From contig CACZMF010000005.1 in NCBI GenBank assembly GCA_902782225.1, forward strand, positions 186,001-250,000: 64,000 bases of DNA, read 5' to 3'. Below are positions 44,278-52,517 of this stretch, one piece after another. The translations under genes and the position numbers were made by a program. Every line of letters starts with the position of its first letter. Position 1 is the stretch's first letter. The stretch is from an uncultured Bacteroidia bacterium. GTDB taxonomy: Bacteria > Bacteroidota > Bacteroidia > Bacteroidales > UBA932. The notes below the pieces were generated by a model that worked only from the letters and a program-made list of their open reading frames with translations, did not search any database and was not told the origin of the DNA.

Positions 44278-45560
44278 AACAGTGATTCGTAAACTTTTTT
44301 CAATTTGGCGGTGGCGCCGTTCCACTTGAGTTCATTGACCTCGTCGAAGCCTTGCTTGGAGGCGAAGGAGGTCAGGGCGGGATAGGACACGAGGGCGTAG
44401 ATGTCGTTGGCAAGCGCGTCCACATCCCAGAAATCCACCTTCAGGGCGTACTTCAGCACTTCTGCGGCACCCGACTGGTGGGAGATGATTGAAGGCACTC
44501 CCGTGCGCATGGCCTCAAGCGGCGAGATGCCGAAGGGCTCGGACACGGAAGGCATGATATAGACGTCCGAAAGGGCAAACATCTTCTGCACTTCGGCTCC
44601 GCGGAGGAAGCCGGTGAAGTGGAAGCGGTCGGAAATGCCCAGACGGGCCACCTGGCGTATGGCGCGGTTCATCATGTCGCCGCTGCCGGCCATCACGAAA
44701 CGCACGTTCTTGGTGCGCTTGAGCACCTTTGCGGCGGCTTCTATGAAGTATTCGGGACCCTTCTGGAAGGTGATGCGGCCCAGGAAAGTCACGACCTTGT
44801 CGCGCACGCCGCGCTCCACGCTGATGTCTTCGCGGCCGCTGAAATCGACGGCGTTGTGGACGGTCACGACCTTGGAGGGGTCGATGCCGTATTTGTTGAT
44901 CACGATGCCGCGCGTGAGGTCGCTCACGGTCACAACGCGGTCGGCGGCCATCATGCCGCGGGTCTCGATGTCGAGCACGCGGGTGTCGATGTGCTTCTCG
45001 TCGCCGCGGTCGTAGGACGTGGCGTGGACGTGGACCACCAGCGGCTTGCCGGTCAGCTCCTTGGCTGCTATGCCGGCAAGGTAGGTGAGCCAGTCGTGGG
45101 CGTGGATGACGTCGAACTCGTCGATGTGCTCCATGGCGATCGTGCCGCCCACCTGGGCGTAGCGGGACACCTCTTCCATCAGGTTGGCCCCGTACTTGCC
45201 GGAGAACTTGAACTTCTGGCCGAAGCCCACCGTGGTCTCCTTGACGCCTTCCTTCTTCATCTTCTCGATGGCGTCGAAGTATTCTTCCGGATCCACATAA
45301 GGGACTATGTTTGAATCCACATAGACGAACTTGACCTTGTTGATGAACTCCTCGACCGTCTCGGAGACGTTGCGCACAGCCACGTCGCTGGCGTTGATGA
45401 TGGTCGTGGCGCTCTGGTCTTCGTCGCCGGAGGCGTTGGGCATCACGAACAGGGTCTCGACTCCGTTGTGGGCCAAACCCTTGACTATGCCCTCGCAGGC
45501 CGTGCCGAGGCCGCCTGCAATATGGGGAGGAAACTCCCAGCCGAACATCAAAACTCTCAT
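44274..45560 (-). CDS. GT4-family glycosyltransferase, probable glycogen synthase
   Basis: The 428-residue protein has the GT-B fold: MRVLMFGWEFPPHIAGGLGTACEGIVKGL at the N-terminus, IHAHDWLT and LVVHVHATSYDR, then the C-terminal donor site FLGRITFQKGPEYF and SVSEPFGISPLEAM with the catalytic E-x(7)-E. Such enzymes beside GH57 and debranching genes elongate glycogen in Bacteroidota. The sugar donor cannot be read from sequence. It is the middle gene of the glycogen cluster, three bases after the debranching gene. Confidence 0.92.
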   Translation of the reverse strand: MRVLMFGWEFPPHIAGGLGTACEGIVKGLAHNGVETLFVMPNASGDEDQSATTIINASDVAVRNVSETVEEFINKVKFVYVDSNIVPYVDPEEYFDAIEKMKKEGVKETTVGFGQKFKFSGKYGANLMEEVSRYAQVGGTIAMEHIDEFDVIHAHDWLTYLAGIAAKELTGKPLVVHVHATSYDRGDEKHIDTRVLDIETRGMMAADRVVTVSDLTRGIVINKYGIDPSKVVTVHNAVDFSGREDISVERGVRDKVVTFLGRITFQKGPEYFIEAAAKVLKRTKNVRFVMAGSGDMMNRAIRQVARLGISDRFHFTGFLRGAEVQKMFALSDVYIMPSVSEPFGISPLEAMRTGVPSIISHQSGAAEVLKYALKVDFWDVDALANDIYALVSYPALTSFASKQGFDEVNELKWNGATAKLKKVYESLL

Positions 45561-45563
45561 GGT

Positions 45564-47501
45564 CTATACCTCCTTTTGCTTGTCCAACAGATATTCCACG
45601 GTCAGGAGCGCGGCCGTGCTGAGCGCGGAAGAAATGGCTCCGTGCGGCTCATGGGGCGGGTCGCCGTCGTAGAGTTCGGAGAAGGCTCCGACACCGTGCT
45701 TGCTGAGGTCGGCCCAGAAGCCCTCCACGAGCCACTCGGCCTTCTTTATGAATGCGGGACCTTTCACCCTCAGGGACACGTCCACGTACTGCTCGAGCAG
45801 GAACGGGCGGGTGCAGCCCTGGTGGTAGGCGAGGTCGCGCTCGAGCTGCGAGCCCTCATAGACGCCCTTGTACTTGACGTCGCGGGGCGAGAGGGTGCGT
45901 ATGCCGCGGGAGGTCACGAGCTCGCCGTCGATGACCCTAAGGATCGAGGGCACCATCTCTTCCTCCACGGGGGAATTCTTCACCCAGACGGCGTAGAGCT
46001 GGTTGGGACGGACGTCCAGATTCTGGCCGAAACCGTCCACGTAGTCGGCGAGGCAGCCCCTTTCTTCGTTCCAGAAGGTGGAGATGAAGTTGTTCTTTAT
46101 CATATCCTTGAGCTGGCTCCACTTGGCCACGAAGGCGCTGCCCTTGGGGCCGTAGGCGCCCTCCATCTCGAGCGCGAAGCAGATGGCGTTGTACCAGAAT
46201 GCGTTGGTCTCCACCTGGTAGCCGGCGCGCTCGGTCACTGCCCTGCCGCCTATGTAGGCGTTCATCCACGTGAGGGCCACGCCGTCCACCTGGGCCCAGA
46301 GCAGGCCGTTCGGGTGCATGGCCACTTCCTTGCGGCATCCGGGCATGTAGCTGTCGATGACGTCCTTCATGATGACGCCGTATTTCTTCCATACCTTCTT
46401 CGGGTCGGCGCCGTAGTCCAGATAGGCCTGGAGGGTGCAGGCCAGGTAGAGCGGGGCTTCCACCTGGGTGGTGCGGCGGAAGAGGCGCTCCTGCTCTTCG
46501 GCCACGAGGTTGTCCAGTATCTCCTCGAAGTGGGCCGGGCTGTGGAGGCCGTGGAGGGTGAGGCCGGGCAGGGCCTGGAGAGTCTCGCGCAGCAGGCCGG
46601 TGTACATCCAGGAAAGGCCGGCGTTGATCATCTCCACGCCGTTGTGGCGGGTGATGAGGCTGTCGGCGCAGCGGACCAGCTGGTCGCGATAGCCGGAAAT
46701 CTCGGGCGTGCGGCGCTCATAGGAAGTGAAGCGGCGCTTCAGGCCTGCGGGCTCCTCCTGCTCGAGGGATGCGGAGAACACGAGGGAGCCGCCCTTGCCG
46801 AGCCTTGCGTTGAAGACGCCCGGGGTGAAGAGGTCCTCGGTGCAGTCGAAGCCGCGGCGGAACTCGTCCGAATAGGTGATGCGGTTGTTCCAGCAGGGCA
46901 TGTACTTCCATTCGGCATCCTTGTCGCTGAGCTGCAGGTGCAGGTCCGGGAAATTGGGATACATGCGGAACGACACGCCACCGGGAATTTCGGTGTAGGA
47001 AGTGTTGGCGGCGTCGTTCTGGCTGGTCAGGGCGTGGATGTTGCGGAACGCGAGGAAGGGTTTGAGGATGAGGGTCACGGGCGCCGGGGTCCGGAGCAGG
47101 TCGTAGCGGATCAGGATCTGGTCCTTGTCCGGGGAAAGGATGAGGCTCTTGCGCAGCACCACCTCTCCCACCTGGTAGGTCACCTGGGGCACCGGGTCGG
47201 CCGAGAAGTCCACGACGTATTTGTGGCCCCTTGGCTCATAGATGTCGCCGTAGCAGTGGATACCGAGGTTGAACTGCTTGCCGTTCACGATGATGCTCTC
47301 GTCGAGGGCGGACAGCAGCAGGAAGCGGTCGCCTCCGAATCGGTCCAGGGTCACTGCAAGGAGGCCGTGGTAGCGGCGGGTGTTGCAGGTCACGATGGAC
47401 GTGTTGCAATAGGCTCCGGTCTTGTTGGCGGAAATGATCTCGCGCTTGAGCGAGTAGGCCAGGTTGACCAGTTCGTTTTTGTTGAATTTTAAGAATGCCA
47501 T
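45564..47501 (-). CDS. Glycogen debranching enzyme (amylo-alpha-1,6-glucosidase)
   Basis: The start is the ATG at 47501 (MAFLKFNKNELVNLAYSL, 645 residues). The N-terminal GDE_N domain has TNRRYHGLL-like NTRRYHGLLAV. The (alpha/alpha)6 GH133-type catalytic domain includes INAGLSWMYTGLLRETLQALPG, LLWAQVDGVALTWMNA and the late HQGCTRPFLLEQYV. It removes alpha-1,6 branches so that the phosphorylase can continue. It follows glgB by five bases. Confidence 0.95.
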   Translation of the reverse strand: MAFLKFNKNELVNLAYSLKREIISANKTGAYCNTSIVTCNTRRYHGLLAVTLDRFGGDRFLLLSALDESIIVNGKQFNLGIHCYGDIYEPRGHKYVVDFSADPVPQVTYQVGEVVLRKSLILSPDKDQILIRYDLLRTPAPVTLILKPFLAFRNIHALTSQNDAANTSYTEIPGGVSFRMYPNFPDLHLQLSDKDAEWKYMPCWNNRITYSDEFRRGFDCTEDLFTPGVFNARLGKGGSLVFSASLEQEEPAGLKRRFTSYERRTPEISGYRDQLVRCADSLITRHNGVEMINAGLSWMYTGLLRETLQALPGLTLHGLHSPAHFEEILDNLVAEEQERLFRRTTQVEAPLYLACTLQAYLDYGADPKKVWKKYGVIMKDVIDSYMPGCRKEVAMHPNGLLWAQVDGVALTWMNAYIGGRAVTERAGYQVETNAFWYNAICFALEMEGAYGPKGSAFVAKWSQLKDMIKNNFISTFWNEERGCLADYVDGFGQNLDVRPNQLYAVWVKNSPVEEEMVPSILRVIDGELVTSRGIRTLSPRDVKYKGVYEGSQLERDLAYHQGCTRPFLLEQYVDVSLRVKGPAFIKKAEWLVEGFWADLSKHGVGAFSELYDGDPPHEPHGAISSALSTAALLTVEYLLDKQKEV

Positions 47502-47506
47502 ATCGG

Positions 47507-49498
47507 TTATAGCTTTTTCAATACGATAGCGCACCTGCTGGGCAGGTACAGATACAGGGTGTGGTCATAGGACTGGTTGCCGTTGGGACTGCGCTGCGGA
47601 AGTGCCGTGTGGTGTTCCCCGGGGGCGAGGCGCCCGAAACCGCCGAAGCGGGGCTCGTCCGAATTGAACACGCCCTCGAACTCCCCTTCAGGAGCCGAGA
47701 AGCCGTAGTCGGCAAAAGAGCCCTGAGGGTTGAAGTTCAGCGCAAATATACAGTTTTCCCGACGGAAAATCAATATTTTCTTCTCCTCGTCGGCGACCAG
47801 CAGTTCCGGGGCGCCCTTGAGAAGCTTTTCCTTCTTGAGGAAATGCACCATCACGGCGTCGAATTCCTCAAGTCCGTGGTAGCGGAGGGCAGGGTCGTCG
47901 GCTATGGACCAGAGGCGCCTGGCGTGCTTGAACGACCAGCCGTTCCCCTCCCTGGGGAAGTCTATCCATTCGGGGTGGCCGAATTCGTTGCCCATGAAGT
48001 CGAGGTAGCCGCCTCCGCAGGTCGAGGCGGTGACGAGACGTATCAGCTTGTGCAAGGCCACTCCCCTGTCCACCAGGTCGTTCTGCTGGTCTTTCCGCAT
48101 GCTGAAATACATCTCCTTGTCGATGAGGCGGAAAATTATGGTCTTGTCGCCCACGAGCGCCTGGTCGTGGCATTCGGCATAGCTGACGGTCTTTTCGTCG
48201 GCCCTCTTGTTGGTCAGTTCCCACCAGATTGCCCCGGGGCTCCACTGCTCGTCCGAGAGTTCCTTGATCCATTTGATCCAGTGGTCCGCTATGCCCATGG
48301 CCATGCGGAAGTCGAAGCCCACGCCGCCGGCCGCGAAGGGGGCGGCCAGGCCGGCCATTCCGCTCACGTCTTCGGCTATGGTCAGGGCCTTGGGATTGAC
48401 TTCGTGGATGAGCATGTTGGCAAGGCCCAGGTAGCTGACGGCGTTCTCGTCCACTCCTTCGTTGAAGTAGAGGGCGTAGTCGCCGAAATCGGCGCCGAGG
48501 CCGTGGTTCCAGTAGAGCATGCTCGTCACCCCGTCGAAGCGGAAACCGTCCAGGTGGTACTCCTCGAGCCAGTATTTGCAGTTGGAAAGCAGGAAATACT
48601 TGACCTCGTCCTTGCCGTAGTCGAAGCATCTGGTGCCCCAGGCGGGGTGGTGGCCGGCGTCGCCGGGATAGAAGTAGAGGTCTTCCCTGCCGTCCAGGCA
48701 GCCCAGGCCTTCCGCCACGTTGCCAACGGCGTGGGAGTGGACTATGTCCATGATCACCGCGATGCCGGCGGCGTGGGCTTCATCCACGAGGCGCTTGAAC
48801 TCCTCGGGGGTGCCGAAACGGGAACTCAGGGCGAAGAAACTGGACACCTGGTAGCCGAATGAGCCGTAGTAGGGATGCTCCTGGAGCGCCATTATCTGGA
48901 GGGTGTCGTAGCCAAGACGCTTCACCCGCGGAAGGACGGTCTTTCGGAAGTCGTCGAAACTTGCGACCTTTTCCTCCTCGCCTGACATGCCTATGTGGCA
49001 TTCATAGATGAGGGGGTGCGGACGCGGGCCCGGACGGCGGTGCTTCCATTCATAGGGGGCGGCATCCCAGACCTGGGCGCAGAACACCTTGGTCTCGGGG
49101 TCCTGCACCACGCGAGTGGCATACGCGGGGATGCGTTCACCTCCGCCTCCGGGCCACTCTATCCAGAGTTTGTAGAGGGCGCCGTGGGTGAGGAACATCG
49201 CCGGGAGGCGGAGCTCCCAGTTGCCCTGCCCCACCGGGCTGAAAATGTAGTCCGGGGTGCGTTTCCAGTTGTTGAAATCGCCGATGAGGTAGATCCTGGA
49301 GGCATTGGGCGCCCATTCGCGGATCACCCAGCCGTCCTTGTCTTTGTGGAGGCCGTAGTAGAGGTGGTTGTTGGCCACATCCGAAATCGGGCGGTCGCCG
49401 GCGAGCTTCCGCTTGTCCGCAAGGATGCGGTCGTGTCTGGCGTCAATCGCGCCTTTCCATGGCTCCAGCCAGGGGTCGGTTTGGTATATCTTCTTCAT
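47507..49498 (-). CDS. glgB: 1,4-alpha-glucan branching enzyme, GH13
   Basis: The 663-residue protein has an N-terminal CBM48 domain (LHKDKDGWVIREWAPNAS) and a GH13 barrel. The catalytic nucleophile Asp is in DGFRFDGVTSM, the acid/base Glu in TIAEDVSGM and the third Asp in ECHDQALVG. It introduces alpha-1,6 branches into glycogen. The length and motifs fit the eukaryote-like branching enzymes found in Bacteroidota. It overlaps xseB by four bases. Confidence 0.96.
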   Translation of the reverse strand: MKKIYQTDPWLEPWKGAIDARHDRILADKRKLAGDRPISDVANNHLYYGLHKDKDGWVIREWAPNASRIYLIGDFNNWKRTPDYIFSPVGQGNWELRLPAMFLTHGALYKLWIEWPGGGGERIPAYATRVVQDPETKVFCAQVWDAAPYEWKHRRPGPRPHPLIYECHIGMSGEEEKVASFDDFRKTVLPRVKRLGYDTLQIMALQEHPYYGSFGYQVSSFFALSSRFGTPEEFKRLVDEAHAAGIAVIMDIVHSHAVGNVAEGLGCLDGREDLYFYPGDAGHHPAWGTRCFDYGKDEVKYFLLSNCKYWLEEYHLDGFRFDGVTSMLYWNHGLGADFGDYALYFNEGVDENAVSYLGLANMLIHEVNPKALTIAEDVSGMAGLAAPFAAGGVGFDFRMAMGIADHWIKWIKELSDEQWSPGAIWWELTNKRADEKTVSYAECHDQALVGDKTIIFRLIDKEMYFSMRKDQQNDLVDRGVALHKLIRLVTASTCGGGYLDFMGNEFGHPEWIDFPREGNGWSFKHARRLWSIADDPALRYHGLEEFDAVMVHFLKKEKLLKGAPELLVADEEKKILIFRRENCIFALNFNPQGSFADYGFSAPEGEFEGVFNSDEPRFGGFGRLAPGEHHTALPQRSPNGNQSYDHTLYLYLPSRCAIVLKKL

Positions 49499-49677
49499 TT
49501 TCCGAGGTTTTCCACTTTTTCGCGCGCTGTGCGCAGGTATTTGCGGCAGGCGGAGATGAGCTCTTCGCTGCGCTGGATGTATTTGTCTATGTCGTCCAGG
49601 CCCGTTGCCGGGTCGGAGACGCGGGCGGCAATGTCTTCAAGTTCGGCCATTGCCTTTTTGTAGTCGAATTCAGCCAT
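49495..49677 (-). CDS. xseB: Exodeoxyribonuclease VII small subunit
   Basis: The 60-residue protein reads FDYKKAMAELEDIAARV, then LDDIDKYIQRSEELISACRKYL, the two-helix XseB fold. It assembles with XseA to degrade single-stranded DNA. It overlaps xseA by eight bases and glgB by four, so DNA repair and glycogen genes share one transcript. Confidence 0.95.
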   Translation of the reverse strand: MAEFDYKKAMAELEDIAARVSDPATGLDDIDKYIQRSEELISACRKYLRTAREKVENLGK

Positions 49678-50854
49678 TTACGGTGCAGTTTACGGTTCCG
49701 TCCGGGAAGCGCAGGTCGATCAGGTCGCCGGACTTGAGGCCCTTCGAGCTCCTGAGGAGCTTCCCCGAAGGGTCGGTCACGAGGGTGTAGCCGCTCTCGA
49801 GGAGCTTGCGGGGGTTGAATGTGAGGATGCGGGACTGTAGTTCCGAGAGTTTCTGTTCGCCGCCGGAAATCTTGCCGGACATGGCGAGGGAAATTATGCG
49901 CAGGCTCTTGTCCAGAGCCGCTTCGGAAGCGCTCACGCAGGCCAGCAAGCCCATCCTGAGGCGGTGCGAAAGGTCCTGGATGCGCTCGTCCTCCCGGGCC
50001 ACGGCGTCGATGAAGAGGTCGGCGAGGGCGGTGGGGGTCTTCACGGCTTCGCAGGCCACAAGGTCGGCGATATGGGTGTCGCGGTCGTGGCCAATGGCGG
50101 TGAAGACCGGCAGCGGGAAGCGCGCGATGGCGGCGCAGAGCTCATAGTCGTCGAAGCACGCCAGGTCCAGCGTCGAGCCCCCGCCGCGCAGGATCAGCAC
50201 GGCGTCGAAAGAGATAGTAGGTTGCTGCGCAGCAGCGACTCGGTCGAGCGAAGCGATAATCGATTCGGGGGCGCCGTCGCCCTGCATGGTGGCGGGATAG
50301 AGGCGCACGTCGAAGGCGAAGCCGTACTCGTTTTCGAGCAGGTGGCGGCGGAAATCCCCGTAGCCGGCCGCGTCCGGGGCCGAAATCACCGCCAGACGAT
50401 ACGGCACATCGGGCAGGGCCAGCTCTTTCTGCAGATCGATAAGCCCCTCTTTCTCAAGGCGTTCAAGGGTCTCGCGACGGCGGAGCTCCGCCTCGCCGAG
50501 GGTGTGCTCCACATCCACGTCGCTGACCACGAGCGTGAGTCCGTAGAGTTCACTGTAGTTGACCCGGACCTCGAAGATGACCGATACCCCCGGCTGGAGC
50601 GGGGAGCCAGTCGCTGCGGCAAACTTGCCCAGGACGGCAGGGGCCTGCGAGCGCCAGATGACCGCCCGGACCTTCGCCACGGGGCCCGACGGCCCGCTCT
50701 GGCACAGCTCCATGTAGCAGTGGCCGTTCCCGCGCTGCTGGATCGACGCTATCTCCGCCCGCACCCACATCTCCTCCGGAACGGCATCCTCAACGCCCTC
50801 CCTAATGATCTGCTGCAGTTCATGCAGCTCCAGATAGTCGCCTTCACGCATCAT
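49670..50854 (-). CDS. xseA: Exodeoxyribonuclease VII large subunit
   Basis: The 394-residue protein has an N-terminal OB-fold (WVRAEIASIQQRGNGHCYMEL, VRAVIWRS) and the XseA catalytic region with VISAPDAAGYGDFRRHL, ILRGGGSTLDLACFDD and TAIGHDRDTHIADLVA. The C-terminal coiled coil leads to the subunit-assembly segment. It is the first gene of an operon continuing into xseB and the glycogen genes, with a good promoter upstream. Confidence 0.97.
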   Translation of the reverse strand: MMREGDYLELHELQQIIREGVEDAVPEEMWVRAEIASIQQRGNGHCYMELCQSGPSGPVAKVRAVIWRSQAPAVLGKFAAATGSPLQPGVSVIFEVRVNYSELYGLTLVVSDVDVEHTLGEAELRRRETLERLEKEGLIDLQKELALPDVPYRLAVISAPDAAGYGDFRRHLLENEYGFAFDVRLYPATMQGDGAPESIIASLDRVAAAQQPTISFDAVLILRGGGSTLDLACFDDYELCAAIARFPLPVFTAIGHDRDTHIADLVACEAVKTPTALADLFIDAVAREDERIQDLSHRLRMGLLACVSASEAALDKSLRIISLAMSGKISGGEQKLSELQSRILTFNPRKLLESGYTLVTDPSGKLLRSSKGLKSGDLIDLRFPDGTVNCTVNG

Positions 50855-50855
50855 A

Positions 50856-50886
50856 CAAATATAAATATCTTTTATCTGATTAACAA
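50856..50886 (-). promoter_or_regulatory. Promoter of the xseA-xseB-glycogen operon
   Basis: On the minus strand CTTG (TTG core, 50884-50886), 20 bases, TATATTTG (50856-50863), almost touching the xseA ATG at 50854. The -33 box lies in the first of two 20-base repeats (50876-50895 and 50899-50918). Confidence 0.65.
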
Positions 50887-50918
50887 GTTAGCGGCTGTCT
50901 GATTAACAAGATAGCGGC
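50876..50918. repeat. Tandem 20-base repeat over the xseA promoter
   Basis: CTGATTAACAAGTTAGCGGC (50876-50895) is repeated as CTGATTAACAAGATAGCGGC (50899-50918) with one change and a 23-base period, about two helical turns. It covers the -33 region, so it could be a pair of protein-binding sites. Confidence 0.65.
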
Positions 50919-50971
50919 GCCGAAAAGGTCCGCCGCCGGGAAAAAGCGGCAGACAAGAGGAATTTCGCCAT

Positions 50972-51085
50972 GATGTTCAAGGTCTGTTTTTAATGCCGGG
51001 ACCTTGAACGCAAAACACCAATAGAGGCCCGCAGAACGCATATTGGTGTTCAAGGTCCCCCACCTTTTTTCAGACCTTGAACATC
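50972..51085. repeat. Nested inverted repeat element of 114 bases
   Basis: The outer arms GATGTTCAAGGTCTG (50972-50986) and CAGACCTTGAACATC (51071-51085) are perfect inverse copies. Inside, GACCTTGAAC (51000-51009) plus ACACCAATA (51015-51023) pairs with TATTGGTGTTCAAGGTC (51041-51057). Four TTCAAGGTC words therefore alternate in orientation, allowing two alternative foldings. Confidence 0.75.
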
Positions 51086-51090
51086 AGGTC

Positions 51091-51500
51091 CCACCGGGAA
51101 GCGGCGCAGGTCCGGCAAAGAGCAGGGGCCGGTGCAGGTACCACCGGGAAGTGGCGCAGGTCCGGAAAAAGAGCAGGGACTGGCGCAGGTCCCACCGGGA
51201 AGTGGCGCAGGTACCATGGAAAAGCGGTGCAGGTCAGTTTTTGGGTTGGGGACTTGCGCCGCTGGGTGGCGTACACGGCAGATTCGCGGCGCAGGTACCA
51301 CTAAAGAAAACAGACCTGCGCCGGAAAGACGAGGGACCTGCGCCGGAGGGACGATTCCTGGGGACAGAGGGCTGTTTAGGGAGGATGCGAGGCTACTTGG
51401 GAGTGCGGACGAGGGACCTGCGCCGGAGGACAAGGGGACCTGCGCCGAAGGGCTGCGACGTAGCCAGGGGACGGGTCAGGGGACGGGCCAGGGGACGGGT
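51091..51500. repeat. Cluster of GCGCAGGTC/GACCTGCGC repeats and 12-base tandem repeats
   Basis: A 21-base unit starting CCACCGGGAAG and ending GGCGCAGGT occurs at 51091, 51141 and 51192 (periods 50 and 51). From 51251 the same core appears inverted: GACCTGCGCC at 51313, 51335, 51415 and 51437. Then CAGGGGACGGG[TC] is repeated three times at 51465-51500. Confidence 0.75.
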
Positions 51501-51538
51501 CAGGGAGGCCCGGATGGCAACCTGGGGAGGAGGCGGGA

Positions 51539-52510
51539 CTACTCGGAGAGGAAGCGGCGGCGGAGGTAGTCGATGATGAGCCTGTCGAGGCGGGAGGGGT
51601 GGCGGGAGAAGAGGTGGTTTTCACGGGGGATGACCGTGAACTCGCAGTCCTGCCAGATGTCGCGGTACTGCTCGCTGTACTTCAGGGGCACGATCTTGTC
51701 CTCGTCGCCGTGGATCAGGCACACCGGGCCCTGGTACTGCGCCGACACCTCATAGATGGGAAGGGTCTGGGCCGTCTTGATGTAGTCACGGCTGAACTTG
51801 TACCAGTAGACATGCACGTATTCGGGGGGATCGACCGGGTCGCACTCCACGCCGAGGAACCTGCCCTCCAGCGCATAGTCCTTCAGCACGGCGCCGGGAG
51901 CCAGCAGCACCAGCGCGTCAGGGGCGGTTCCCTTATTCGAGGGCTCCCCTGCCGGCCCCAAAACCGGTTCCCCGGCCAGCGTCCCTACCGTCTCCGCCCC
52001 GGCGAGCATGCCAGAGAGCTCCCCTGTCGGCGTCCCTCCGGCCTCCGCCCCGGCGGGTTCCCCGGCCAGCTCCCCGGCGAGCATGCCGGCGACGACTCCG
52101 CCCTGGGAGTGGGCCAGGAGCACGACACTGCTGACGAACGGCAGGGAGCGGGCGTAGTCATAGACCGCCCGGGCGTCGGCTATCTCGCTGGGAATGGTGC
52201 ACTTGAGCACGTCGCCATCACTCTTGCCCTGGGCATTGAAGTCGAAGCGGAGCACCGCGAACCCTTCGCGCATCAGCTTGCGGGCGATGCGGGGCAGCGG
52301 CGGCACGTCCTTGTGGGCCATGACCCCGTGCATCACGATGACGAGAGGGCACTTGTCCCGCGCAGGATCGAAGTTCCGCGGCAGCTGGAGCACGTAGCAG
52401 AGGCGTCCGTTGGGCCCCTGCAGGTACTCAGTCCCGTTGGATGCGGCGGCAATCAGCGAGCCCAGCAGGCCCGTCATAATCACCTTGGTGTATTTCAGGA
52501 AACGCCCCAC
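51539..52510 (-). CDS. Alpha/beta hydrolase (serine esterase type) with an in-frame repeat expansion
   Basis: The 323-residue frame starts at a GTG nine bases after the der stop; an ATG at 52477 is an alternative. The hydrophobic N-terminus may be a signal or anchor. The fold is marked by VIVMHGVMAHKD, FDFNAQGKSDGD, the nucleophile elbow HSQGG (Ser135), HGDEDKIVP (catalytic Asp) and ENHLF (His299), as in cinnamoyl/feruloyl-esterase-like hydrolases. Between the nucleophile helix and DALVLLAPG, residues about 141-197 are a Gly/Ala/Glu/Pro-rich insertion made of two 25-residue copies starting GMLAG. Substrate unknown. Confidence 0.85.
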   Translation of the reverse strand: MGRFLKYTKVIMTGLLGSLIAAASNGTEYLQGPNGRLCYVLQLPRNFDPARDKCPLVIVMHGVMAHKDVPPLPRIARKLMREGFAVLRFDFNAQGKSDGDVLKCTIPSEIADARAVYDYARSLPFVSSVVLLAHSQGGVVAGMLAGELAGEPAGAEAGGTPTGELSGMLAGAETVGTLAGEPVLGPAGEPSNKGTAPDALVLLAPGAVLKDYALEGRFLGVECDPVDPPEYVHVYWYKFSRDYIKTAQTLPIYEVSAQYQGPVCLIHGDEDKIVPLKYSEQYRDIWQDCEFTVIPRENHLFSRHPSRLDRLIIDYLRRRFLSE

Positions 52511-52517
52511 AGAACAA

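Larger units (their letters stand above)
50919..51538. other. Repeat-rich non-coding stretch
   Basis: No believable gene is present; long open frames exist here only because the sequence is GC-rich and repetitive. It holds, in order, a nested inverted repeat (50972-51085), three 50-base direct repeats with flanking GCAGGT words, inverted GACCTGCGCC words, and a 12-base tandem repeat (51465-51500). See the separate entries. Confidence 0.75.

Noticed and set aside
51091..51500. Possible CRISPR array
   Set aside because: Only three units have regular spacing, the spacers themselves are similar to one another, orientation flips downstream, and no cas gene is near.
51043..51576. Open frames of up to 177 codons on either strand of the repeat-rich stretch
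   Set aside because: The translations are low-complexity Arg/Gly/Pro products of the DNA repeats, with no start context and no homologous look.
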